Positions 1-7,292 of a stretch of DNA of 44,987 nucleotides are shown here, one piece after another. Positions within the stretch are counted from its first letter, which is position 1, and each line of letters begins with the position of its first letter. A program made the position numbers and the translations under genes. The notes under the pieces are model-generated. The model searched no databases. It worked only from the letters and a program-made list of their open reading frames with translations, and was not told where the DNA came from. Source of the DNA: an uncultured Planctomycetaceae bacterium (lineage in GTDB: Bacteria > Planctomycetota > Planctomycetia > Pirellulales > Pirellulaceae); assembly GCA_903927685.1 (NCBI GenBank), contig CAIYOB010000936.1:1-44987 (forward strand), given 5' to 3'.

Positions 1-280
1 GCAGCCGGTCAAGGGCTGGGCGACAGCGTTGTGGGCTTGTGGCTGAGTAATGTGGATACTCCGAGGGCGCTTGCTACTCCACTAGGTATCCTGGGAGAAG
101 GGGGCGTCGCGTTGCCTCCCAGAATCCAAGTCGGTTGGGCAAGCACCCTCCCTTCGCCAAGGACCGTCCTTTTCGTTAGCGATTTCGAACCTCGCTCCGG
201 CCGGCCAGCCCTGCCGTGTCACAGCGATTGCCTCCCGACGCTTGCACTCGTCGTCGCTTGCCGGGCGATCACCGAACCAC
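1..280. other. No recognisable gene
   Basis: An 88-codon open frame on the plus strand (31-297) shows no family resemblance, and its Pro/Arg/Leu-rich composition is what a chance frame in high-GC DNA gives. No convincing promoter, RNA gene or terminator was seen. This stretch lies downstream of the minus-strand pilin-like gene and may hold its transcript end, but no hairpin with a T-run is visible. Confidence 0.5.
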
Positions 281-625
281 CTATGACTCGCTCGTAGCCG
301 TGATCGACAGGTTCACGCAAGCGGCCGGCTCCCCGGCTGGATCGACGTCGCAGGCGACGGGAATCCCGTAGTCGCAGTAGTCCGTCGTGTCACTGAACGC
401 GCTGCCACCTGTCGATGCGGCGTGGCCGGTCACGCCGGCCATCGAGAAGGACTGAGTCCATTTCGCGATCGCCCCGCCCGTGTCCGCCAACTCCTGGACG
501 GTCTGATCTCGCACGCTGACCATGCCTACCATCAGGCCGATCACGAGCATTACACCGACGATCACCAGTTCGGAGGACACGATGAAAGCATCCTCATCTG
601 ACCAAAATTGTCTTAGCGTCCCCAT
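281..625 (-). CDS. Pilin-like small membrane protein, copy 2
   Basis: A 114-residue protein. I chose the start at 625 because a purine-rich GAGAGGATGAAGGA lies just upstream. A longer frame reaches 742, but its first 39 residues look non-coding and have no counterpart in the sister gene. The N-terminus is a short polar leader (residues 1-12, ending SDEDA), then FIVSSELV running into a hydrophobic helix of about 20 residues. A conserved VRDQTVQELAD block and a polar tail with four Cys (CDYGIPVACD and later) follow. This layout resembles class III/type IV prepilins or pseudopilins with a Glu near the start of the helix. It is a clear paralogue of the gene at 749-1081. Small planctomycete proteins of this kind are familiar, but their function is not established. 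Likely secreted or membrane-embedded; an actual pilin role is inference. Confidence 0.72.
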   Translation of the reverse strand: MGTLRQFWSDEDAFIVSSELVIVGVMLVIGLMVGMVSVRDQTVQELADTGGAIAKWTQSFSMAGVTGHAASTGGSAFSDTTDYCDYGIPVACDVDPAGEPAACVNLSITATSES

Positions 626-748
626 TCCTTCATCCTCTCTATCGCCACGTCGTTTCGATGCTTGCACTTTCCGATGACTTGACTCCCAAGGGATCGTCGC
701 CACAGCAGTGCAACACTCGCCGGCGCGATCCCCGTCTGCCATTCCGTT

Positions 749-1081
749 CTACGTGTCAGACTCGGTAACGGCAGGTTGCTCCACGCTGATGCACAGCGGC
801 GCGTCGGTCGCTGGATCAGGCGTTTCGTCGCAAAAATCCGTGGTGTCGTTCAAATAGCTGCCGGCGACGCTGGACGTGTGGCCCGTGATTCCGGACCACG
901 AGTAGGATTGGACGATCTGGGAAATGGCGGCGCCGACATCGCCCAGTTCTTGTACGACCTGATCGCGCAGCGTCGCCAGTCCGACGATCATGCCGATGAC
1001 CAGAATCGTCGCCACCAAGACTAGTTCCGCGGAGACGATGAAGCCCGAATCATCCCGCCACAATTGCATCAAGACCTTCAT
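749..1081 (-). CDS. Pilin-like small membrane protein, copy 1
   Basis: A 110-residue protein with a good GGAGG site 7 bases before the ATG. The leader MKVLMQLWRDDSG precedes FIVSAELV and a hydrophobic helix up to about residue 40. Next comes LRDQVVQELGDVGAAI, a Tyr/Ser-rich middle (VQSYSWSGITGH), and an acidic tail with two Cys. It aligns along its whole length with the downstream gene at 281-625, 123 bp away, so the two are a tandem duplication and probably co-transcribed. The G-FIVSAE junction resembles a prepilin peptidase site, although the Glu falls at +6 rather than the usual +5. No assembly ATPase or prepilin peptidase lies in the window, so the partners must be elsewhere. The alternative is a simple bitopic membrane protein. 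Confidence 0.78.
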   Translation of the reverse strand: MKVLMQLWRDDSGFIVSAELVLVATILVIGMIVGLATLRDQVVQELGDVGAAISQIVQSYSWSGITGHTSSVAGSYLNDTTDFCDETPDPATDAPLCISVEQPAVTESDT

Positions 1082-1524
1082 GAGATACCTCCAGCATGGG
1101 ATTGAGTGAGAGAACTTCAGTGAACCCTATGGACAGGACCACCCGGTTTCCTGCCGTGGACGTCGGCGTTTCGAGATGCTGCTTGAAGGGCATCCCGGAC
1201 TGCCGTCACTGCGAGTACATTTGCGCCCACATGCGTCTTAGGAAGCCGCCCTAGGTAACACACAGACGAAAGTAATCGGATGGCGATCGGGCACAAAGGG
1301 AAAAGCCGCCCGAATCGATTCAGTTTCACATGCGGCGATGGAAGATGTCCGAGAATCCGCTTTCCGCGCAATTCCGCTCGCTTCGACAGAATGGGCGCAT
1401 CCCCGCTCGCCGGAAATTGTGGAACGGAATAATGCCCCCAAACGCTACGATCGGCGCAAGTGGACAAGCAGACTCCGGCCCGGACATCCGGAAGGTCATT
1501 CGCGCGGGGCGGGGGACGTTGGAA
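1082..1524. other. Intergenic, no supported gene
   Basis: Several overlapping open frames occur on both strands here (1117-1467, 1326-1673, 1330-1695 and others). None resembles a protein family, and they contradict one another. The stretch probably holds the promoter of the pilin-like pair, which reads leftward from 1081, but no clear -35/-10 pair stands out. Confidence 0.5.
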
Positions 1525-1758
1525 TCAGCGGACCCCCAGGTTGCGTTCGATTTCGCGGGCGCGCTCGTCCAGGCCGAGGATCTGGCCCGGCGGCGTCGGT
1601 TTGCGGAGTTGGCTGCCCATTTCCGCTGCCGGCGCAGGGGCGGCGTCGGTCGACGGGCCGTCCAGCGCAGCACAGCCGGCCAAGGTCAAAGATGACAGCA
1701 ACACGGTCCCCAGGGACCGGCAGAACGCGGTGGCGGAATGGGGCGATATGGACAACAT
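1525..1758 (-). CDS. Small lipoprotein
   Basis: A 77-residue protein with a lipoprotein signal: a hydrophobic stretch (residues 13-28, SLGTVLLSSLTLAG) ending in the lipobox LAGC, so Cys29 would be lipidated. The mature part is about 49 residues: an Ala/Pro-rich linker, then KPTPPGQILGLDERAREIERNLGVR at the C-terminus (given here in parts: KPTPPGQILGLDE and RAREIERNLGVR). I associate this ending with small planctomycete secreted proteins of unknown role. No Shine-Dalgarno site is visible upstream. It lies divergent to the deacetylase gene. The competing plus-strand frames over this region lack any such signature. Confidence 0.68.
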   Translation of the reverse strand: MLSISPHSATAFCRSLGTVLLSSLTLAGCAALDGPSTDAAPAPAAEMGSQLRKPTPPGQILGLDERAREIERNLGVR

Positions 1759-1949
1759 GGCGATTACGGGTGATAAGGGGGCTGTGCCGGTAGCTGCTAG
1801 CTAGTGACGGCCTTGCGTTGCGCTGCCGGGGACTGTCCCATAATTGCGAGTTCGCGTCCAGGCCAGTTGATCGAAGCCCGCTCAGCGGGGATGATACGGG
1901 ACAGGGATTGAATTGCCTGTATCAGGTCGCCGATGCCGTCAGGAAAATG

Positions 1950-2666
1950 ATGTCGAACACCGAATTGTCTCCCAGCGAACTGGAAGTGCTGGTCATCGCC
2001 CCGCATCCGGATGACGCCGAATTGGGCGCGGCGGGAGCGATCCTGCAGCTGAAGGCGTGCGGGTGGCGAGTTGGCATTCTGGATCTGACCGACGGCGAGC
2101 CGACGCCTTTCGGTTCGCCGGAACGGCGCGCCCGCGAGACGGCCGACGCGACGGAAGTCTTGGGGATCGACTGGCGGCGGAACCTGGGCCTGCCCAACCG
2201 CAGTCTGGAGCCGACGCTGGAGGCGCGACGACGGTTGGCCGAGGTCATCCGCGAGGTCCGTCCGCGCTGGCTGCTGGCGCCCTATTGGGTTGACGCCCAT
2301 CCGGATCACGTAGCGGCGACGCAGTTGGTCGAGGCGGCCCGCTTCTGGGCCAAGCTGACTAAGTGCGATCTGGCGGGCCGGCCGCACCACCCACAACGGA
2401 TCTTCAACTACTACTGCGTGCACCTCAAGCTGGCGCCGCAACCGGCGTTCGTACTGGACGTCAGTCCGTACTGGGAACGTAAGCTGGCGGCGATTCGCTG
2501 CTATCACAGCCAGTTCATTGAGGGGCAACCGCCGGACGGGCCCACGTTTCTCGACCGGCTGCGCGACGAGGCCGCATACTGGGGCAAGACGATCGGGGTG
2601 CGGTTCGGCGAACCCTACGCCTGCCGCGAACCGGTGGGATTAGCGGGCTTGCAGGCCCTGGTGTGA
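1950..2666 (+). CDS. bshB1: BshB1-type N-acetylglucosaminyl-malate deacetylase (bacillithiol pathway)
   Basis: A PIG-L/LmbE-family zinc deacetylase of 238 residues, the normal length for BshB1. The HPDDAELG motif (residues about 19-26) holds the His-Asp-Asp metal and catalytic residues. The text then follows BshB1 closely: VGILDLTDGEPTPFG, RRNLGLPNR, LLAPYWVDAHPDHVAA (third metal ligand in HPDH), AIRCYHSQF, and a C-terminal YWGKTIGVRFGEPY. BshB1 removes the acetyl group from GlcNAc-malate in the cytoplasm, the second step of bacillithiol synthesis. I prefer the ATG at 1950 because AGGA lies 5 bases before it; an ATG at 1947 is equally in frame, and a longer frame from 1818 has an uninformative leader. 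The stop overlaps the next start by 4 bp. Neither bshA nor bshC is in the window. Confidence 0.88.
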   Translation: MSNTELSPSELEVLVIAPHPDDAELGAAGAILQLKACGWRVGILDLTDGEPTPFGSPERRARETADATEVLGIDWRRNLGLPNRSLEPTLEARRRLAEVIREVRPRWLLAPYWVDAHPDHVAATQLVEAARFWAKLTKCDLAGRPHHPQRIFNYYCVHLKLAPQPAFVLDVSPYWERKLAAIRCYHSQFIEGQPPDGPTFLDRLRDEAAYWGKTIGVRFGEPYACREPVGLAGLQALV

Positions 2667-4057
2667 GCGAGCCCGGAGAGCAGAGCGACGTGCCTGACAT
2701 CCCTCCTGAACTCCGAAGCTGGCCGCGGCGGATGCTGAACCGGGCGGAAGTCGACCGAGCGACGTTCTATGCGCTGGTGCTGCGTGGCTGGCAGTTGGCC
2801 GGAGGTGCGGTCAGCGTCGTGCTCATCAGCTGGTTCTTCTCACCCGAGGTGCAGGGTTACTACTATACGTTTGGGGCACTGCTCGCCCTCCAGACGTTTT
2901 TCGAACTGGGCATGTCCCTGGTGATCGTCAGCGCCGCGAGCCACGAATGGGCGAAACTGCAACTGGACGAGCATGGCGAGATCGCGGGCGACTCGGCGGC
3001 GCTGTCCCGCCTGGTGAGCCTGGGACGCTGGATCGCCGTCTGGTATGGCGGCCTGGCCCTCGGCTATGCCCTCTTGGTGGGCGGAGCCGGAGTAATCTTC
3101 TTTTCCCTCGAGCCGGAAGCCGGAGTCGCCTGGTTCCAGCCCTGGCTGATGCTGGTCGCGTTAAGCGGCGGACTGTTGTGGACGCTGCCCTGGAACGCGT
3201 TGCTGGAGGGCTGCAACCAGGTGACGGCCGTCAACCGTTTCCGGCTGTGCCAAGCCATCGTCGCCAATCTCACCGTGTGGGCCGCCATTTCCTGGGGAGC
3301 CGGGCTGTGGGCCGCCGTCGCCACGGCGGCGGTGCGTCTGGCCGCGGAGCTGTATTTCCTGGCCTGGCGCTATCGCCGTTTCTTCCGGCCGTTCCGGCGC
3401 GCCGCGGTCGGGCCCGGGATCGACTGGCGAACCGACATCTGGCCGATGCAGTGGCGGATCGCGATCAGCGGGACGTTCAGCTACTTCGAGTACTTCCTGT
3501 TCACACCCGTCCTGTTTCACTATCACGGGGCCGTCGTGGCCGGCCAGATGGGTATGACATGGACACTGATCACCGCCGTGCAGGGCGCCGCGTTGGCGTG
3601 GGTCCAGGCGCGGGCACCGTTGTTTGGGATGCTGGTCGCCAAGCGGGACTACCGAGAACTGGATCGCGTCTATTTCCGTTTGACGAGCGTGTCCCTGGCG
3701 GCCCTGCTGGCGGGCTGTTGCGCCGCGTGGGCGGTGGTGTGGGGCTTGGCGTGGTCCGGGTGGTGGCTGGCCGAGCGGCTTCTGCCGCCGCTGCCCACGG
3801 CGCTCTTCCTGGCGGCGACCGTGTTGTACCAATGGCCGCGGTGCCAGGATTTCTACCTGCGGGCGCATCGGCGCGAACCCTTGTGGTGGCTGAACGCGAT
3901 TTCAAGCGTGCTGATCGGCCTGCTGGTCTGGCAGTTTGGCGCGCCTGGCGGGGCAACCGGCGCGGCGTTTGGCTACCTGGCCGCGGTGCTGGTCTTCGTC
4001 CTGCCCAGCAAGACGTACCTGTGGGAACGCTGCCGCCGGGAATGGCACGGCGGCTAA
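2663..4057 (+). CDS. Polytopic membrane protein, flippase-like (polysaccharide biosynthesis/MATE-like)
   Basis: 464 residues, starting at a GTG that overlaps the deacetylase stop (GTGA), so translation is probably coupled. After a 35-residue cytoplasmic lead there are about 12 hydrophobic segments, spread as in Wzx/MATE-like flippases (residues about 36-60, 64-90, 115-150, 155-178, 190-220 and so on). Short basic loops such as WRYRRFFRPFRRA separate them. The opening LRGWQLAGGAVSVVLISWFF and the ELGMSLVIVSAASHEWAKL block look like the first two helices of oligosaccharide flippases. Family assignment rests on topology and general resemblance, not on catalytic residues, so the substrate is unknown. 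The coupling to a bacillithiol gene is noteworthy and could be coincidental. Confidence 0.7.
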   Translation: MSEPGEQSDVPDIPPELRSWPRRMLNRAEVDRATFYALVLRGWQLAGGAVSVVLISWFFSPEVQGYYYTFGALLALQTFFELGMSLVIVSAASHEWAKLQLDEHGEIAGDSAALSRLVSLGRWIAVWYGGLALGYALLVGGAGVIFFSLEPEAGVAWFQPWLMLVALSGGLLWTLPWNALLEGCNQVTAVNRFRLCQAIVANLTVWAAISWGAGLWAAVATAAVRLAAELYFLAWRYRRFFRPFRRAAVGPGIDWRTDIWPMQWRIAISGTFSYFEYFLFTPVLFHYHGAVVAGQMGMTWTLITAVQGAALAWVQARAPLFGMLVAKRDYRELDRVYFRLTSVSLAALLAGCCAAWAVVWGLAWSGWWLAERLLPPLPTALFLAATVLYQWPRCQDFYLRAHRREPLWWLNAISSVLIGLLVWQFGAPGGATGAAFGYLAAVLVFVLPSKTYLWERCRREWHGG

Positions 4058-4204
4058 GATCGCTCATGATCGCAAGCCTCGTTCGTGCAATTTCGCAAGG
4101 CTCGCACCTTTTTGACCGGCGACCGCTCACGCACGCTCGGTGTCAACGTCGCCTGTCGGCGATGGTCGGCATTGTTGCCGACCGGCAGGATCAATTCCCC
4201 GCAG

Positions 4205-4258
4205 AGAATGCCGCCGCACGACAGAATGCCGCCGCACGACAGAATGCCGCCGCACGAT
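4205..4258 (+). repeat. Three tandem copies of an 18-bp unit
   Basis: AGAATGCCGCCGCACGAC is repeated three times head to tail at 4205-4222, 4223-4240 and 4241-4258; the last base of the third copy is T. The array lies between the flippase gene and the AAA+ gene, upstream of a TATAAT sequence. A frame continuing upstream of the AAA+ gene would read it as RMPPHD repeats, but I think it is non-coding. It may be a regulator site or a replication-slippage product. Confidence 0.9.
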
Positions 4259-4284
4259 AGTTGCCGCCCGGTCGTTGACAGGGA

Positions 4285-4290
4285 TATAAT
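4285..4290 (+). promoter_or_regulatory. Candidate -10 box before the AAA+ cluster
   Basis: A perfect TATAAT stands 52 bases before the GTG start at 4343. A TTGACA at 4275-4280 lies only 4 bases upstream of it, so the two cannot form a normal sigma-70 pair. Either the -10 works with a poor -35, or the close spacing reflects a different sigma factor. Its position favours the downstream start for the AAA+ gene. Confidence 0.35.
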
Positions 4291-4342
4291 CGGGTCCGCA
4301 TTCGATTCACTGTTGTCAGGCCCGAGCGGCCCGGGGATACGC

Positions 4343-6226
4343 GTGGAACTGGACCCGAACCAAGATCGTCGGCTGAAGACGCTTGAGATGCGGCCTGTGC
4401 TGCCTGCCTCGGCGCCGATTGCCGGCTCGCCGCCGGCCCCGGGGGCGGCTCCGCGCCCTGCTGGCCAGCCGCTGCCTAGCGGGGCCCCCGTTTCGCCGCT
4501 GGCGTTCAGCCCGGCGACGCCTGGTCCCGACCGCAAGGGTCTTCGGCCGGCGCCTCGGCCCCGCGAGAACGCGGACGCCGATGGTCAGCCAGCGGCCCCG
4601 GCTCCCGGCGGTGAGGTCCTCTCGTCGCTGCGCGTGCCCATACTCGGCAAGTTGGCTTTGGATGCGATCTTGGCCGAATTGGCTCAGGCCATGCAGGATT
4701 GCCGCCAGCTGTACCTGTCCTGCATTTCGCCCTCGCCGGGATTCCAACAGGCCGCCATCCAGCGGCTGGCGGCTTCCCAGGACCGCCTGCACCGCGGGTT
4801 GCTCGCCAAGATTTACGCGACCATCGCCGAGGCGGATGGCCGCTGGACCTACGAAGAACAGCGGTGCGTGACGGCCTTGCTCCAGCACGTGGGGGTGCCC
4901 TGGTCTGCGGATCAGCTGGAGCAAACCGCCGGGAAGATTGCCCGGCAGGCCGGCAAGTTGGATTGGCAGCGTTTGCTGCAGCCGTTTTGGGAACGGCCGG
5001 AATTGCGCGCCCGACTGGCCGATCTGGAAACGCTCGTGATCCGGATCGCCAATCTGATTGCCAAGGCGGACGGTTTGGTGGCCGCCAAGGAGACCGCGGT
5101 GCTACAATCGCTGCAGGCCGAGTTTCGCGCGGAGCCGACGGCTGCGTGCGCGACTGCGCCGCCCGCCGTGCTCGGCGTAGACGAAGATCTGCCGTGGGTG
5201 GGCACGGTCACGCCGGTCCGCGTCAAGCGACCCCACGGCGAACGGACGCCGTCTCGCGACCGGTGCCTGCAGAAACTGGACGCGGTGGTCGGCCTGCGGC
5301 GTCTGAAGCAGGAGATTCGAGCCTTGGCCGATTGGTCGTTCCTGCAGCAGCAGCGTCGTCAAGCCAAGCTGCCTTTCGAGCCGACGGATACGCGTTTCTT
5401 GTTCATCGGGCGAGCCGGCACGGGCAAGACGCTGATCGCGCGGCTGCTGTCCGAGATTCTGGCGGCCAGCGGCGTGTTGAAACGCGGGCACCTGGTCGAA
5501 ATCAACGCGTTCGATCTGGTGTCCCGCGAGGCGGCGGACGCGGCGAATATCGTCAAGGGCAAGCTGCGGGAAGCCGTCGGCGGGACCTTGCTCATCGAAT
5601 ATGCGGGAGCGATGTTTTCCGCCAGCGAGACGGCCACTTCGGTGGTGCTGCGGGCCCTGTATCAGAATCTGGTCGCCCATGCCGGCCGGCTGGCGGTGAT
5701 CTTGGCCGATCATTCCGACCGACTGCTGGGCCTGCTGGATCGAAGCGAGGATTGGCGGCCGATGTTTCGCCGCTATTGGCGATTCGAGGATTACCACGCC
5801 GGCGAGTTGGGGCAGATCTTCCAGTTTCACTGCAGTCGCAGCCAGTACCAGGTAACGCGGTTGGCGCAGGTCAAGCTCCTGCTGGGCTTTGACCGGCAAC
5901 TGCGTCAGGATGCGGAGCGATTCGGATTCGGACATGGCGTGCAACGCGTGTTCGAGCGGGCGGTACACCAGCTGGCGGGCCGCATCGCGGGGGTTTCGCC
6001 GCTGACGAAACCACTGCTCACGACCTTTCAAGACGCGGACATCGTCTTCGAGGGCGTGCCGCCTGACGCCTTTGCCAATCTGGCGGACCCCCGGCGGCTG
6101 TTTACGATCCGCTGTCCGGGCTGCGACAGCGTGAACGTCGTCGGCCCCGAGTTCCTGGACATCCGCGTCGAGTGCACGCGGTGCCAACACCAATTCCTGT
6201 GCGCGTGGGGAGAGCCGAGTGGGTAG
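4343..6226 (+). CDS. CbbX-like AAA+ protein with TerB-like N-region, degenerate Walker B and zinc ribbon
   Basis: 627 residues from the GTG at 4343; the frame extends upstream to 4085 through the 18-bp repeats, so the start is uncertain. Residues 1-90 are Pro/Ala-rich and probably disordered. About 130-270 contains two helical blocks with AEADGRWTYEE and AKADGLVAAKE, the acidic pattern of TerB-like domains. The AAA+ core follows: Walker A GRAGTGKT (356-363), then LLIEYAG (416-422) where CbbX/CfxQ proteins have FIDEA. The Walker B Asp is Glu and the catalytic Glu is Tyr, so hydrolysis is probably weak or lost. An RPMFRRYWRFEDYHAGEL block matches the Arg-finger region. The C-terminus carries CPGC (591-594) and CTRC (611-614), a zinc ribbon. 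It overlaps the peptidase gene by 8 bp and heads the cluster. Its role is unknown; a remodelling or scaffold ATPase is likely. Confidence 0.75.
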   Translation: MELDPNQDRRLKTLEMRPVLPASAPIAGSPPAPGAAPRPAGQPLPSGAPVSPLAFSPATPGPDRKGLRPAPRPRENADADGQPAAPAPGGEVLSSLRVPILGKLALDAILAELAQAMQDCRQLYLSCISPSPGFQQAAIQRLAASQDRLHRGLLAKIYATIAEADGRWTYEEQRCVTALLQHVGVPWSADQLEQTAGKIARQAGKLDWQRLLQPFWERPELRARLADLETLVIRIANLIAKADGLVAAKETAVLQSLQAEFRAEPTAACATAPPAVLGVDEDLPWVGTVTPVRVKRPHGERTPSRDRCLQKLDAVVGLRRLKQEIRALADWSFLQQQRRQAKLPFEPTDTRFLFIGRAGTGKTLIARLLSEILAASGVLKRGHLVEINAFDLVSREAADAANIVKGKLREAVGGTLLIEYAGAMFSASETATSVVLRALYQNLVAHAGRLAVILADHSDRLLGLLDRSEDWRPMFRRYWRFEDYHAGELGQIFQFHCSRSQYQVTRLAQVKLLLGFDRQLRQDAERFGFGHGVQRVFERAVHQLAGRIAGVSPLTKPLLTTFQDADIVFEGVPPDAFANLADPRRLFTIRCPGCDSVNVVGPEFLDIRVECTRCQHQFLCAWGEPSG

Positions 6227-7292
6227 TTCAACGTCGCAAAGCGTCGAATCGGAGGCCCCCTCCCGGCCGCGACCGCGCCCGACCTCCCCCGCTGCGCGGT
6301 GGAGGCGGCGACAACTGTGGGCTCGCTGCACTCGACCACAGCCACCCCGGCGCGAACTGGGCGATGCCAAGCCGACGGGATGCCGCTTGGCCGCGACGGC
6401 CGGGGCGTTTGTTGTCGCCCTGGTCTTCGGGGTGAGTCCGTGTTCCGCCCAGCCGGCGGCGGCCGATCCGTTCCCTTTCGACCCCGGGCAGATGCTCGAG
6501 CGGATGTTCGGGCCGGATGAACCGGAGGACGACCAAGCGTTGGCGGCGGTCGAGGTCTCGCGCAGGGAAGAGTTGGCGCTGGGCCGGGAAGCGTTTCAGG
6601 CTTACCTGGCCGCTCTGCAGGACGCCAAGATCCGCGTCGTCAGTCGCGGCCGGGACGTCGCGTACCTTCGCCAGTTGGCCGAGCAGGTGCGGCTGCGCAT
6701 GGCACATGCGGATGCCTGCCCGCCGCTGACGGTTTACCTGGCTGAGACCCCGATCTTTGAAGCCCGCGCGTTTTCGGACGGTACGCTGGTGTTCAGCCGC
6801 GGAGCGTTGGACATGGCGCGCAGCGAAGCGGCGCTGGTCGGGCTGATCGGTCACGAGTTGTCGCACTTGGACCGCCGGCACCTCATTACGCGGTTGCGGC
6901 GGATGAAACAGGCCCAGTCCCAGATGCATGCCGCGCGGGCTGGCGACTTGCAGGCCAAGTTCGCCGCCAGCCTGTCGGTAGCGCGGCTGTGGACCCGCCC
7001 GTTCCGGCCCGAGGACGAACAGCAGGCGGATCTGGACGGCGCCCGCTGGGCGTATCAAGCCGGGTATGATCCGCGCGAACTGGCGGACCTGATTGAAACG
7101 GCCGCCAAGAGCCTCCCGGCCTTCCCTCTGCCCGGCTTCCTGCGTTCGCATCCCGTCAGCCGCGAACGGATTGACGGGCTGTTGAATTTCTACGCACAGT
7201 TGCAGAACGAACAGCCGAAGGCCAAACTGTACATCGGCCGGGAGAACCTCCGGCGGCGGACCACGCGGGCGGAACGAGAGTTTGTGGAATGA
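6219..7292 (+). CDS. M48-family metalloprotease, secreted or membrane-anchored
   Basis: 357 residues from a GTG inside the end of the AAA+ gene. A long Arg/Pro-rich lead (1-55) precedes a hydrophobic segment (LAATAGAFVVALVFGV, about 57-72) ending near CSAQPAAA, so it is probably exported or anchored despite the unusually long basic N-region. The peptidase domain runs from about 110 to 340. HELSH at 212-216 supplies two zinc-binding His and the catalytic Glu, and Glu267 in EDEQQADLDGA is the expected third zinc ligand. SHPVSRERID near the C-terminus is typical of BepA/LoiP-like M48 proteins. These degrade or help mature outer-membrane and periplasmic proteins. The gene overlaps the next one by 4 bp (ATGA). 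M48 proteases are often found near LemA and TPM genes, as here. Confidence 0.87.
   Translation: MGSSTSQSVESEAPSRPRPRPTSPAARWRRRQLWARCTRPQPPRRELGDAKPTGCRLAATAGAFVVALVFGVSPCSAQPAAADPFPFDPGQMLERMFGPDEPEDDQALAAVEVSRREELALGREAFQAYLAALQDAKIRVVSRGRDVAYLRQLAEQVRLRMAHADACPPLTVYLAETPIFEARAFSDGTLVFSRGALDMARSEAALVGLIGHELSHLDRRHLITRLRRMKQAQSQMHAARAGDLQAKFAASLSVARLWTRPFRPEDEQQADLDGARWAYQAGYDPRELADLIETAAKSLPAFPLPGFLRSHPVSRERIDGLLNFYAQLQNEQPKAKLYIGRENLRRRTTRAEREFVE

Noticed and set aside
31..297. 88-codon plus-strand frame at the left edge
   Set aside because: No start signal, no family, and its composition is as expected by chance.
1818..1949. Longer N-terminus for the BshB1 deacetylase
   Set aside because: The 44 extra residues have no counterpart in the family, which starts about 15 residues before HPDD. 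AGGA precedes the ATG at 1950.
4275..4290. Classical TTGACA/TATAAT promoter
   Set aside because: The spacer is only 4 bases. Only the -10 was kept, at low confidence.
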